A DNA stretch of 64,000 nt from Cupriavidus oxalaticus (GCF_016894385.1 NZ_CP069811.1:1960501-2024500); one strand, 5' to 3'. Counted from the stretch's first letter, positions 53,830 to 62,882 are shown. The notes: generated by a model not told the origin, from the sequence alone. Translations and numbers: made by a program.

Positions 53830-54510
53830 ATGACCGCCATCCTCCCCAAGATCCAGACCCGCCCCGACTATGTCGACGAGGTGTACAAGATGCTCCTCGA
53901 CGCCATCAGCGATGGCACCCTGGCCCCGGGCACGCGCCTGACGCAGGAAGAGATCGCCGACCAGATGCAGGTGTCGCGCTCGCCTGTGCTGCAGGCGCTG
54001 CGGTTGCTGAAGAAAGACGGCCTGGTGCAGGACGCGCCCGGCCGCGGCGTGCTGGTGACCCCGCTCGATGCGGCGGCGGTCGGCCACTACTACGAGGTCC
54101 GCGGCGCCCTTGACGCGCTGGCCGCGCGCCTGGCCGCGGCGCGGCGCTTCCGGGTCGACCCCGCGCTGATCGCGCAGGGCCGCCGTGCCGCGCGCGGCAA
54201 GGACGTGAAGGCGATGATGGATGCCGACATGGCCTTCCACCACGCCATCTACGAGGCCGCCGGCAACCCGCTGCTGGCGCAGAGCGCCGAGATGTACTGG
54301 GTCCACCTGCGCCGCGCCATGGGCGCGGTGCTGCAGTCCTCGGCGCAGCGCGAGTCGATCTGGGACGAGCATGAAGCCATCGCCGACGCCATCGCCGCCG
54401 GCGACGCGGTCCGCGCCGCCGAACTGACCGACCTGCACACCACCCGCGCCCGCGAGAACCTGACGCGCCGGCTTGGCGAATTCCTGGGCGAGGCGCGCCA
54501 GCTCGCCTGA
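53830..54510 (+). CDS. GntR-family (FadR/FCD type) regulator
   Basis: A 226-residue regulator. The winged helix occupies residues 12-75 (LAPGTRLTQEEIADQMQVSRSPVLQALRLLKKDGLV) and the all-helical FCD domain 85-215 with metal-binding His residues (DADMAFHHAIYEAAGN; DLHTTRA). It is divergent from the Rieske oxygenase gene and flanked by GTATAC palindromes. Regulators of this class usually repress until an aromatic acid binds. A CCGCC/GGCGG hairpin at 54528-54541 separates it from the convergent MFS gene. Confidence 0.9.
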   Translation: MTAILPKIQTRPDYVDEVYKMLLDAISDGTLAPGTRLTQEEIADQMQVSRSPVLQALRLLKKDGLVQDAPGRGVLVTPLDAAAVGHYYEVRGALDALAARLAAARRFRVDPALIAQGRRAARGKDVKAMMDADMAFHHAIYEAAGNPLLAQSAEMYWVHLRRAMGAVLQSSAQRESIWDEHEAIADAIAAGDAVRAAELTDLHTTRARENLTRRLGEFLGEARQLA

Positions 54511-54548
54511 ACGCACGCGCCTGCCCCCCGCCTTGCGGCGGCCCATCG

Positions 54549-55865
54549 TCAGTCCTTGCGCGCCGCGCTGTTGACCAGGCTGGCGGGCACCGTAAACACC
54601 AGCATGCCGCCGATCACCAGGCTCGCCGCCAGCACCAGCACGCCGTTGCCGGTGGTGCCGGTGCTCGACTGCACCCAGCCGATCAGGTAAGGGCTGATCA
54701 CGCCCGAGATGCTGCCGACCGAATTGGCCAGCGCGATGCCCGCCGCGGCCGCCGCACCGCCAAGAATCGCGGGCGGCAGCGTCCAGAACTGCGAGATGGT
54801 GGTCATGATGCCCATGGTGCCGATGGTCAGGGCGAGCATCGCCAGCGCGGTGTTGCCGGCAAAGGCCACGCTCAGGCACAGGCCCGCCGCGCCAAGCACG
54901 CCCGGCACGGCCAGGTGCCAGCGCCGCTCGCCACGCGCATCGGAACGCTGGCCGACCAGGATCATCGATACCGTCGCCGCGGCATACGGGATCGCGGACA
55001 GCAGGCCGATATCGAGCGGATCGGATACGCCGCTGGCCTTGACGATGGTCGGCAGCCAGAAGCTGACGCCGTACAGCCCCATGGTGAAGAAGAAATAGAT
55101 CACGCTGAGCAGCAGGATGCGCGGGTTGGTCAGCCCGTCGCGCACCGAATGCAACGCATGGCCGCGGCTTTCGGCCGCGAGGTTGGTCTCGATCATGGCG
55201 CGCTGCTGTGCCGTCAGCCACTTCGCATCGGCCACCTTGTCATCCAGGTAGAAATACGCGATCACGCCCACCAGCACCGTCGGAATGCCTTCCAGCAGGA
55301 ACAGCCATTGCCAGCCCGCCCAGCCGTGCGAGCCGTGCATGGCGCTCATGATCCAGCCCGACAGCGGCCCGCCGATCACGCCGGACATCGGGATGCCGGT
55401 CAGGAACAGCGCGGTCACCTTGCTGCGCCGTGACGCGGGAAACCAGTACGTCAGGTACAGCAGGATCGCGGGGATGAAGCCGGCCTCGGCCACGCCCAGC
55501 AGGAAACGCATGATGTAGAAGCTGGTGGGCGACTTCACGAACATCATCGCGGCGGAGATGACGCCCCACGTGACCATGATGCGCGCGATCCAGCGCCGCG
55601 CGCCGACGCGCAGCAGGATCAGGTTGCTGGGCACCTCGAACAGCAGGTAGCCGACGAAGAAGATGCCGGCGCCCAGGCCATAGACGGCGTCGCTCAGGCC
55701 AAGGTCCTGCATCATCTGCAGCTTGGCGTAGCCGACGTTGATGCGGTCAAGGTAGGCGCACAGGTAGCACAGGAACAGGAACGGCAATAGCCGCCACATG
55801 ACCCGGGTATAGGTTTCCGACTCGGCGGCGGCGAACGGCGCCGCGGTTGCGCTGGGTGATTGCAT
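54549..55865 (-). CDS. MFS transporter, anion:cation symporter family
   Basis: A 438-residue 12-helix permease; CAGGAGACACCC precedes ATG 55865. The motif LCAYLDRINVGYAKLQMMQDLGLSDAVYGLGAGIFFVGY marks the ACS family (phthalate, tartrate, 4-hydroxyphenylacetate and nicotinate carriers). It imports an organic anion with protons. It lies downstream of the aldolase-like gene on the same strand (113-bp gap) and next to the Rieske/gntR genes, so it likely brings in the aromatic acid or its breakdown product. Confidence 0.9.
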   Translation of the reverse strand: MQSPSATAAPFAAAESETYTRVMWRLLPFLFLCYLCAYLDRINVGYAKLQMMQDLGLSDAVYGLGAGIFFVGYLLFEVPSNLILLRVGARRWIARIMVTWGVISAAMMFVKSPTSFYIMRFLLGVAEAGFIPAILLYLTYWFPASRRSKVTALFLTGIPMSGVIGGPLSGWIMSAMHGSHGWAGWQWLFLLEGIPTVLVGVIAYFYLDDKVADAKWLTAQQRAMIETNLAAESRGHALHSVRDGLTNPRILLLSVIYFFFTMGLYGVSFWLPTIVKASGVSDPLDIGLLSAIPYAAATVSMILVGQRSDARGERRWHLAVPGVLGAAGLCLSVAFAGNTALAMLALTIGTMGIMTTISQFWTLPPAILGGAAAAAGIALANSVGSISGVISPYLIGWVQSSTGTTGNGVLVLAASLVIGGMLVFTVPASLVNSAARKD

Positions 55866-55978
55866 GGGTGTCTCCTGGGGGCGTCATCGCTGTAGTGGCG
55901 TGATCTGGCGGGGAACTGCATCGGCGGCCGCCCGTGCCATGCGAGCACGCGGCGGCCGCGGCAAGCGGGCGTGCCCGC

Positions 55979-56821
55979 TCAGTCGAACATGTCGGGCTGG
56001 GTGGCGCAGAGGTGGTCCCAGATCGGCTGGAAGTGCAGCCAGCCGATGTAGTCGCTGCCGACGTGCTCGCGGCTGTAGCGCGCGCGCTCCGGCGCAACCA
56101 GGCGCGGCGTGATGCCGGTCGCCGCCACCATCAGCTGCTGCTTGCAGCAGCGCTCCAGCGCGATAAACCAGAACGCGGCCGACTCGATGCTGTGCCGGCT
56201 CGCGGTCAGCAGGCCGTGGTTCTGGTGGATCGCCGCCTTGACGCCCTTGAACGCATGGGCGACCTTGTGGCCGCCCTTGACCTCGACCGCGACCTTGCCG
56301 GCCTCGTCGCCGATCACCACGTGGTCTTCATAGAACGCGGCCGCGTCCTGCGTGATCGGCTCGACCGGCTTGCCCAGCGAGGCGAACGCGGTGCCGTATT
56401 CGGTGTGCGCGTGGCACATCGCCACAATGTCCTGGTGCATCTCATGCACGGCGGCATGCAGCACGAAGCCGGCGCGGTTGATGGCATGGCGGCCTTCCAC
56501 GACCTTGCCCTCGTGGTCCGCGCAGATCAGGTTCGATACCTGCACCTGCGCAAAATGGATCGCCATCGGGTTGGTCCAGTACAGCTCCGGGTGCTCCGGG
56601 TCGCGCACCGTGAGATGGCCGGCAAAGCCGTAGTCGTAGCCTTCCAGCGCGAAGGCGCGGCACGCCGCGACCAGGCGCTCCTTGCGGTACTGGCGCTCTT
56701 CGGCAAAGGAAGCGAACTTCGGGATCGACGGGAAGATCAGGCCGCGCTGTTCGGGCTGATAGATGGAAACGCGTGCTTCGTCGTTGAAGACCTGCGCGGT
56801 GCGTTCGAGGACTGCCGCCAT
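55979..56821 (-). CDS. Class II aldolase/adducin family protein
   Basis: A 280-residue member of the class II aldolase/adducin fold. The metal-binding motifs are VAMCHAHTEYG (near 135-145) and AIHQNHGLLT (near 200-210), with GFAGHLTVRDPE near 70 matching the phosphate/carboxylate loop. The acidic residue used for proton transfer is not certain. In this setting it could be an aldolase or a decarboxylase of a dihydroxylated aromatic acid (the family includes 4,5-dihydroxyphthalate decarboxylase-like enzymes). It is divergent from a LysR gene and upstream of the MFS gene. CAGGAGCAGTC precedes the start. Confidence 0.87.
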   Translation of the reverse strand: MAAVLERTAQVFNDEARVSIYQPEQRGLIFPSIPKFASFAEERQYRKERLVAACRAFALEGYDYGFAGHLTVRDPEHPELYWTNPMAIHFAQVQVSNLICADHEGKVVEGRHAINRAGFVLHAAVHEMHQDIVAMCHAHTEYGTAFASLGKPVEPITQDAAAFYEDHVVIGDEAGKVAVEVKGGHKVAHAFKGVKAAIHQNHGLLTASRHSIESAAFWFIALERCCKQQLMVAATGITPRLVAPERARYSREHVGSDYIGWLHFQPIWDHLCATQPDMFD

Positions 56822-56830
56822 GACTGCTCC

Positions 56831-56866
56831 TGTTGGGTTGCGTGTTGGGTTGCGTGTTGGGTTGCG
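56831..56866. repeat. 12-bp tandem repeat upstream of the aldolase-like gene
   Basis: TGTTGGGTTGCG occurs three times without change, starting 10 bp before the ATG and covering its ribosome-site edge. Copy-number change would alter leader length. Confidence 0.8.
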
Positions 56867-56954
56867 AAGGGAACCGTGGTTGCGACGACGCCGGGCAGCA
56901 TCGTCGCGTTGGACGCATGGTCGCGCCGGGCAGACGTGTTGACAAACGATGGGT

Positions 56955-56972
56955 GTTCATGAAAGCATGAAC
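56955..56972. promoter_or_regulatory. Putative LysR box between aldolase-like gene and lysR
   Basis: GTTCATG-AAAG-CATGAAC is a perfect inverted repeat, with a further TTCATG half-site at 56978-56983. TTGACA at 56939-56944 could be a -35 element for lysR. It lies 34 bp before the LysR start. Confidence 0.55.
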
Positions 56973-57005
56973 TGCATTCATGGATTGGCGCTGAGGGGAA
57001 CTGCA

Positions 57006-57938
57006 ATGCGGCGTGTACCAAACTTCGTGCTGCTGCGCGCCTTCGAAGCGGCAGCCCGGCTGGAGAGCTTTACGCTGGCGGCCAGCGAGCTGCACCTGAC
57101 CCAATCGGCGATCAGCCACCAGGTGCGCGAGCTGGAGGACTACTTCGGGCGCAAGCTGTTCGTGCGCCGCAACCGCCGTGTAGAACCGACGCCCGAGGGC
57201 CGGCGCCTGCTGGAAAGCCTGTCGCGCGTGTTCGACGTGATCGAGGCCGCATGCAATGAGGTCGCGCTGGCGCCGCAGGCGCAGGTGCTGGCGGTGTACA
57301 GCGCGCCCAGCTTCGCGGTGAAATGGCTGGGGCCGCGGCTGCCGGCGTTCATGCAGCAGCATCCCGACATCACCATCCGCCTGTCTTCCGGTGCCGAGCC
57401 GATCGACATGACGCTGGCGCGCGAAGTCGATCTCGCCATCACCTATGGCACCGCCCAGGCGCGCGCAGGGGTCATCGTCACGCCGCTGGGCAAGGAGCGG
57501 ATCCTGCCGCTGTGTTCGCCCCGGCTGCTCGACGATGGCTTGCCGGCGCGCACGCAGATGCAGTCGCTGCCATTGATCGACTCGCAGCTCAGCCGCGTGA
57601 CCTGGCCCGACTGGTTCGACGCCAACGGCATGGTGTGCCCGACGCGGCCGCGCGCGTCATTCGACCGCGGCGCACTGGCGATCTCCGCGGCGGTCGACGG
57701 CATGGGCGTGGCGCTGGAAAGTATCCGCCTGGCCGAGCGCGAACTGGCGCGCGGCGACCTGGTGCCGGTCGGCGAAGGCGAGTTCCGGCCGGTCGCGCGT
57801 GAAACCCACTTCCTGTGCTACCGGCAGAACGAAGCGCACTTGCCGAAGATCGCGACCCTGGTCGCCTGGCTGTGCGCCGAGCTGGGCCTCGATCCAGGCC
57901 CGGAAGCGGGCGGCACGGGTGCGCGCCGCCCGAAGTGA
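57006..57938 (+). CDS. LysR-family (GcvA-like) regulator
   Basis: With ATG 57006 (GAGGGGAACTGCA upstream) the protein has 310 residues; an upstream in-frame ATG at 56949 lies before the operator repeat and is rejected. The N-terminus RRVPNFVLLRAFEAAARLESFTLAASELHLTQSAISHQVRELED with the GRKLFVRRNRRVEPT wing is typical for the GcvA/AmpR branch. The effector domain starts near 90. It is divergent from the aldolase/MFS genes, which are its likely targets. Confidence 0.88.
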   Translation: MRRVPNFVLLRAFEAAARLESFTLAASELHLTQSAISHQVRELEDYFGRKLFVRRNRRVEPTPEGRRLLESLSRVFDVIEAACNEVALAPQAQVLAVYSAPSFAVKWLGPRLPAFMQQHPDITIRLSSGAEPIDMTLAREVDLAITYGTAQARAGVIVTPLGKERILPLCSPRLLDDGLPARTQMQSLPLIDSQLSRVTWPDWFDANGMVCPTRPRASFDRGALAISAAVDGMGVALESIRLAERELARGDLVPVGEGEFRPVARETHFLCYRQNEAHLPKIATLVAWLCAELGLDPGPEAGGTGARRPK

Positions 57939-57944
57939 GGCTGA

Positions 57945-59594
57945 TCAGGCCACCCTGAACCCGTGCGTGCCGTCGCGCTCCAGTTGCGCGATCAGCCCGA
58001 ATTCCCAGTCGAGGTAGCCCTGCATCGCCTCGCGCGGGTTGTCGGTGCCTTCATACGGCCGGCGATAGCGGTCGGTGCGCTCTGACGCCAGATGCGTCTC
58101 GCCGGACTCCAGCGGCAGCCCGGCCGCGATCCACGCCTGCGTGCCGCCCTCCAGCACCGCCACCTCCGCATCGGTCAGCCGCTGCAGGTCGGCGGCGGCA
58201 AAGCGCGCGAGCAGGCTGGAGCCGCAAGTCAGCACATAGCGCCGTGCCGGCGGGATACGCACCAGCGCATCGGCCAGCTGCGCGCGGATGACGAAGTACG
58301 CGCCCGGGAGATGGCGCTTGACGTAGTTGGCGCTGGCGGTGAAATCGAGCACCACGGTGCCGCCGTGCGCGTCCTTGTCGAGCCACGCGGCCAGTTCGGC
58401 GGGCGCCACCGTCGGCACCGCCGGCGGCACCGGCACGCTGGCCGCCACCGCGCCGGCCTCGCTGCGCGCGGCCGCATCGGCTGGCTCCACCACCCAGACG
58501 TCCCAGCCCATCTGCGCCAGCCATGAGGCGGTCATGCCGGCGCGCACGTCGTCGTCATCGGCCAGCACGATGCGCGCGCCGCGCACCGGGGCGTTGTGGT
58601 CGGTTTCCTGCACCAGCTGTCCGCCCGGCACATTGACGAAGCCAGGCAGGTGGCCATCGGCGAATTCCTCGGGCGTGCGCACATCGAAGCGGTACACGGT
58701 GCGCCCCGGCTCCTGCAGCGATGGCAACGCCGCCAGCGCGATGCGGCGCACGCCGGCGCGGTCGGCGATCTCGCGCGCGCCGCGGCGGGCGCTGTCGCGG
58801 TTGTCGGCGCCGACCGCGGCAGGCGCGCGGCGGCTGGCGCCGCGATCGAGCCGCTGGCCCGCCAGCGTCCAGCCGATGGTGCCGTTGCGCAGCGCCGCCA
58901 CCGGGTTGGGAATGCCGGCGTTGACCAGCGACTGCGTGCCGATGATGCTGCGCGTGCGGCCGGCGCAGTTGACGATCACCTGCGTGCGCGGGTCGGGTGC
59001 CAGCTCGCGCACGCGCAGCACCAGCTCGGCGCCGGGCACGCTGGTGGCCGTGGGAATGCTCATGGTCTGGTATTCGTCGAAGCGGCGCGCGTCGACGATC
59101 ACCGCGTCGGCCTTGCTGTCGATCAGCGCCTGCACTTGCTCGGCGGACAGCGACGGCGTATGGCGCTGTGCCTCGACCACTTCACCGAACGACTTGCTCG
59201 GCACGTTGACGTCGCGGAACACTTCACCGCCCTCGGCGATCCAGGCGGCGAGTCCGCCTTCGAGCCGGTGCACGTTGGTATAGCCCAGCGCTTGCAGCAC
59301 CGACGCCGCGCGCGGCGCGAGGTCTTCGCCGGCGTGCTCGCCGTAGACCACGATCAGCGTGTCGCGGCGCGGGATGCGCGGCCACGCTTCCAGCTCGAGC
59401 TTCGACAGCGGGAAGTTGGCGGCCCACAGCGGATGCGCCTGCGCGAACGGGTCTTCCTCGCGCACGTCGATCAGCGCGATCTCGGCGCCGGCCAGCAGGG
59501 CCTGGCGCACCTGCGCGCGGGTGAAAGTCGGGAATGCCGGGGTGGCTGGCGTGGTGGCTGGCGTGGTGGATGGCGTGGCGTGCTGGATAGTCAT
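57945..59594 (-). CDS. Four-domain rhodanese-like sulfurtransferase
   Basis: A 549-residue protein from ATG 59594, whose start overlaps the stop of the thiol dioxygenase gene by four bases. Four rhodanese domains follow one another (about 15-120, 135-245, 260-385, 400-500). Domain 2 has an intact loop VNCAGRTRS and domain 4 has LTCGSSLLAR; domains 1 (VVYGEHAGED) and 3 (VLADDDDVRAG) lack the catalytic Cys. The very N-terminus is a TPATTPAT repeat encoded by a 12-bp tandem repeat (59541-59576). It probably moves sulfane sulfur or processes sulfite/thiosulfate released from organosulfur breakdown in partnership with the dioxygenase. Confidence 0.9.
   Translation of the reverse strand: MTIQHATPSTTPATTPATPAFPTFTRAQVRQALLAGAEIALIDVREEDPFAQAHPLWAANFPLSKLELEAWPRIPRRDTLIVVYGEHAGEDLAPRAASVLQALGYTNVHRLEGGLAAWIAEGGEVFRDVNVPSKSFGEVVEAQRHTPSLSAEQVQALIDSKADAVIVDARRFDEYQTMSIPTATSVPGAELVLRVRELAPDPRTQVIVNCAGRTRSIIGTQSLVNAGIPNPVAALRNGTIGWTLAGQRLDRGASRRAPAAVGADNRDSARRGAREIADRAGVRRIALAALPSLQEPGRTVYRFDVRTPEEFADGHLPGFVNVPGGQLVQETDHNAPVRGARIVLADDDDVRAGMTASWLAQMGWDVWVVEPADAAARSEAGAVAASVPVPPAVPTVAPAELAAWLDKDAHGGTVVLDFTASANYVKRHLPGAYFVIRAQLADALVRIPPARRYVLTCGSSLLARFAAADLQRLTDAEVAVLEGGTQAWIAAGLPLESGETHLASERTDRYRRPYEGTDNPREAMQGYLDWEFGLIAQLERDGTHGFRVA
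59541..59576. repeat. 12-bp tandem repeat inside the rhodanese gene
   Basis: GGTGGCTGGCGT twice, then GGTGGATGGCGT. Being a multiple of three it changes only the number of Thr-Pro-Ala-Thr repeats near the protein N-terminus. Confidence 0.75.
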
Positions 59595-60208
59595 GACTTC
59601 GAGACTTCGCGGGAACGGTCCCACAGGTTGGGCAGGGTCGGGTTGGAATACCCGGAGACAAAGGGCTTGCGCGTGCCGTCCTCGGCGTAGACCGAGCGGC
59701 GCACCGCGCCGATATTGGCGCCGTACACGTGGATGCTGATCGAGACGCGGTCGTCATGCGCGTTGTTGACGCGATGGATGTCGCCCACCGCCGGCGACAC
59801 GGCTTCGACCTGCCCCGGCAGCAGCCGCACCGGCTCGCCATGCGGCACGGGGCGGCCGGCGGCGTCGAGCACGAACGGCTGCGAGTCCTCCGCGCCGCGC
59901 AGCATGCCGATCAGCCCCCAGACGGTGTGGTCGTGGATGGGCGTGCGCTGCCCCGGGCCCCAGACAAAGCTGACGATCGAGAAGCGCTCGGCGGAATCGC
60001 AATGCAGCAGGTGCTGCTGGTAGTACTCGGGGTGGGGTTCGGCCCAGGCCTCGGGCAGCCAGTCGTCGTTTGCCACCAGCCGCGCGAGCAGCGCCCCGCC
60101 CTCGCGCAGGATGCGCGGCTCGTCGGGATGCTGGTCCAGCAGCGCGGCCAGGCCGGTGATGAAATCGCGCAGCGGTGCGAGCCCGCTGGCTTCGGGGGAA
60201 CTGCTCAT
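59591..60208 (-). CDS. Thiol dioxygenase (3-mercaptopropionate / cysteine dioxygenase)
   Basis: A 205-residue cupin; GGAGGCATTCC precedes ATG 60208. Iron ligands are the two His of TPIHDHTVWG (near 90) and His in VGDIHRV (near 142). The pattern VSFVWGPGQRTPIHDHTVWGLIGMLRGAE and the SIHVYGANIGAVRR segment resemble bacterial 3-mercaptopropionate dioxygenases (Arg type) more than mammalian CDO, and no Cys is found where CDO forms its Cys-Tyr crosslink. It would oxidise a thiol to a sulfinate. The downstream rhodanese overlaps its stop; the upstream neighbour is an SfnB-like flavoprotein. Confidence 0.88.
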   Translation of the reverse strand: MSSSPEASGLAPLRDFITGLAALLDQHPDEPRILREGGALLARLVANDDWLPEAWAEPHPEYYQQHLLHCDSAERFSIVSFVWGPGQRTPIHDHTVWGLIGMLRGAEDSQPFVLDAAGRPVPHGEPVRLLPGQVEAVSPAVGDIHRVNNAHDDRVSISIHVYGANIGAVRRSVYAEDGTRKPFVSGYSNPTLPNLWDRSREVSKS

Positions 60209-60312
60209 GGAATGCCTCCGGGGATGTTTCTGACTTCGGGCCCTCTGTGGGGCGCTGCCGCTGCAAACATAACACGGCGCGGCGGCCGCGTTCATGCCAG
60301 CGCTGCATGCCC

Positions 60313-61524
60313 CTACAGCCCCAGGTGGTGCTTGCCGGCGGCGACCAGGATCGAATCGTTCTGCGGCGTATGGATGCGGCTGCACAGCACGTCGCGATAG
60401 TGCCGCTCGAGCGGATTGCTGCGGCTCAGGCCGTGGTTGCCCGCCAGCTGCAGCGCCAGCTCCACCGCGCGGATCGCATTGCCGGTCACGGTGAACTTGT
60501 GCAGGCCGCTGTCGGCGGCGGCGGGCGGCGCATTGGCGTCGGTGCGCGCGGCGGCATCGTCGAGCAGCACCTGGTTGGTCCGCAGCAGCGCGGCGATCTC
60601 GCCGATGGTTTCCTGCACGCGCGGCAGCGTCGTCAGCGGCGCGCCCAGGCTGCCCGGTGCGCGCTCGCGCACGAAGCCGCGCACCCATGACGCCGCGGCG
60701 CGCGCCACGGCGTCATAGAGGCTGCCGAGCAGCACGATCATCCACGCCTGCTGGTCGGCACTGGCGTCGATGTCGGCCTGGCTCGCACCCGCCGGCGCCC
60801 ATGCCGCGGGCGGCCGGATATCGACGGCGTGGTCGAGCGGGATCCAGATATTGTCGAGCACGGTCTCGTGGCTGCCGGAGGCGCGCAAGCCCAGGTGGTT
60901 CCAGTTCTCGACGATGCGCACGCCGGCCACGCCCGCTGCCGGCCCCGGCACCAGGAACACGCCCACGCGCGGCTGCGGCTCGTCGGTGCGCGCCCATACC
61001 GCCAGCCAGCGCAGTGCCGGGATGCCGGTGCTGTACAGCTTGCGGCCGCTCAGGCGCCAGCCATCGCCGACCCGCGTGGCGATGGTGCCGGGCAGGCCGC
61101 CGCGTGCAGGGGAGCCGAGCTCAGGCTCGACGCGCAGCGCGTTGATCAGCGCCCCGTCCTGCACCGCATCGGCAAAGACCTGCTCGCGCACCACGTGCGG
61201 CCAGCGCGAATCGGGGCGCGCGATGGCGCGATGCTGCAGGTAGGTCATGGTCAGCACCAGCGCCGTGGCCGGGTCGCCACCCGCGACCGCCGCGATGATG
61301 CGGCGCGCCTGCGCCAGCCCGGCCCCGCCACCGCCGTAGTCGCGCGGCACCACCTGCGCGACCAGGCCTTGCGCGTGCAGCTGCGCGACATTGTCATGCG
61401 GGAAGCTGGCCGCGGCGTCGTGCGCGGCGGCGCCGGCGGCAAAGCGCGCCGACAGTTCGGCCAGCACTTCGCCAAGGCGCGCGTCGCCGGCGGGCACGCG
61501 GCGCAGGGAAGACGTTGAAGACAT
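60313..61524 (-). CDS. Acyl-CoA dehydrogenase-like flavoprotein (SfnB type)
   Basis: A 403-residue acyl-CoA dehydrogenase-fold protein from ATG 61524 (GGAG upstream). It has the N-terminal helical domain (LHAQGLVAQVVPRDYGGGGAGLAQA), the beta-domain (WRLSGRKLYSTGIPALRWLAVWART; NHLGLRASGSHETVLDN) and C-terminal helices with LAGNHGLSRSNPLERHYRDVLC. The catalytic Glu of true acyl-CoA dehydrogenases is not evident. Members of this kind (SfnB, DszC, DszC-like) are FMN-dependent monooxygenases or unassigned proteins of sulfur acquisition. Divergent from the LLM monooxygenase gene, which strengthens the sulfur link. Confidence 0.85.
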   Translation of the reverse strand: MSSTSSLRRVPAGDARLGEVLAELSARFAAGAAAHDAAASFPHDNVAQLHAQGLVAQVVPRDYGGGGAGLAQARRIIAAVAGGDPATALVLTMTYLQHRAIARPDSRWPHVVREQVFADAVQDGALINALRVEPELGSPARGGLPGTIATRVGDGWRLSGRKLYSTGIPALRWLAVWARTDEPQPRVGVFLVPGPAAGVAGVRIVENWNHLGLRASGSHETVLDNIWIPLDHAVDIRPPAAWAPAGASQADIDASADQQAWMIVLLGSLYDAVARAAASWVRGFVRERAPGSLGAPLTTLPRVQETIGEIAALLRTNQVLLDDAAARTDANAPPAAADSGLHKFTVTGNAIRAVELALQLAGNHGLSRSNPLERHYRDVLCSRIHTPQNDSILVAAGKHHLGL

Positions 61525-61619
61525 GGAACGGCACTCCGGGGGAAGGACAGTTGGCAATCCAGGCAGCTTGGGCCGGTTGCCATGAATGCCGCATAGCGTA
61601 GCGCCGCGCCTGCGTTCCG

Positions 61620-61653
61620 AAAACGACGCTTATTGAATATGGTCCGTCGTTTT
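61620..61653. promoter_or_regulatory. Inverted repeat in the SfnB-like/LLM divergent promoter
   Basis: AAAACGACG (61620-61628) and CGTCGTTTT (61645-61653) are perfect arms with a 16-base AT-rich spacer containing TATTGAATA. It is central in the 228-bp gap, about 96 bp from one start and 100 bp from the other, suitable for joint control. Confidence 0.55.
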
Positions 61654-61752
61654 TATTCGTTAGTCGAAGCGCGCCGCTGGCTTACTTTGTTTCCCAGTCC
61701 ATACCAAGCCCGGGCGGCACGCCGCCGCCATCACCGCATCAGGAGCGTACGC

Positions 61753-62850
61753 ATGAGCGTCGATTTCATCGGCATGATCCAGAGCCAGAAGCAGTCCGAG
61801 ATCCACCCGCCTGCGGGCCCCGTGATCGACCGCGACTATGTGCGCGCCTTTGCGCAGGCGCACGAGCAGGCCGGCTTCGACCGCATCCTGGTGCCGCACC
61901 ATTCGACCGGGCCGTCGGCCACGCTGACGATCGCCTATGCCGCGAGCGTGACCGAACGCATCCATTTCATGCTGGCGCACCGGCCCGGCTTTACCGCGCC
62001 GACGCTGGCCGCGCGCCAGATCGCCACGCTCGACCAGTTCAGCGGCGGGCGGCTGGGCGTGCATGTCATCTCCGGCGGCTCCGACAGCGAACAGCAGCGC
62101 GACGGCGATTTCCTCGACCATGACCAGCGCTACGCACGCACCGACGAGTACCTGCAGATCCTGCGCCGCATCTGGACCGAGCCGCAACCGTTCGACCATG
62201 CTGGCGAGTTTTACCGTTTCACGCAGGGCTTTTCCGAAGTCAAGCCGGCACAGCAGCCGCATGTGCCGGTCTATTTCGGCGGCGCGTCAGAAGCGGCGCT
62301 GAAGGTCGCCGGCAAGCACGCCGACGTCTATGCACTGTGGGGCGAATCGCTCGACCAGGTGCGCGAACTGACCACCCGCGTGCGTGCGGAGGCGGCAAGC
62401 CATGGCCGCACGGTGCGCTTCTCGGTCTCGTTCCGCCCGGTGCTGGCCAAGACCGAGGAGAAGGCGTGGGCACGCGCCGACAGCATCCTGGAACGCACCC
62501 GCGCGCTGCGCGTGCAGGCCGGCTACAGCCGGGGCGGCCCGCAGCAGAGCGAAGGCGCGCGCCGGCTGCTCGCCGCCGCCGACAGAGGCGACCGCGTCGA
62601 CCAGCGGCTGTGGACCGCAATCGCGCGCGAGACCGGCGGGCGCTCCAACTCGACCGGCCTGGTCGGCACGCCCGAGCAGGTGGCGCAGGCACTGCTGGCC
62701 TATTACGAACTGGGCGTGACCACCTTCCTGATCCGCGGCTTCGACCCGCTCGAAGACGCCATCGACTATGGCCGCGAGCTGATCCCGCGCGTGCGCGAGC
62801 TGGTGGCGCAGCACGATGCCGCGCACCTCGCGCAGCGCCGCGCCGCCTGA
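61753..62850 (+). CDS. LLM-class flavin-dependent monooxygenase (SsuD-like)
   Basis: A 365-residue bacterial-luciferase-fold enzyme; AGGAGCGTACGC precedes ATG 61753. VDFIGMIQSQ, the FDRILVPHHSTGPSATLTIAYAA segment, AHRPGFTAPTLAARQIATLDQFSGGRLGVHVISGG and the RYARTDEYLQILRRIW helix are typical of SsuD and related alkanesulfonate monooxygenases, which use FMNH2 and O2 to release sulfite from sulfonates. The position before an ABC-type binding protein matches ssu-like operons. No flavin reductase gene is in the window. Confidence 0.92.
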   Translation: MSVDFIGMIQSQKQSEIHPPAGPVIDRDYVRAFAQAHEQAGFDRILVPHHSTGPSATLTIAYAASVTERIHFMLAHRPGFTAPTLAARQIATLDQFSGGRLGVHVISGGSDSEQQRDGDFLDHDQRYARTDEYLQILRRIWTEPQPFDHAGEFYRFTQGFSEVKPAQQPHVPVYFGGASEAALKVAGKHADVYALWGESLDQVRELTTRVRAEAASHGRTVRFSVSFRPVLAKTEEKAWARADSILERTRALRVQAGYSRGGPQQSEGARRLLAAADRGDRVDQRLWTAIARETGGRSNSTGLVGTPEQVAQALLAYYELGVTTFLIRGFDPLEDAIDYGRELIPRVRELVAQHDAAHLAQRRAA

Positions 62851-62882
62851 ACACCCACAACAAGAATCGGGGAGTTATCACC

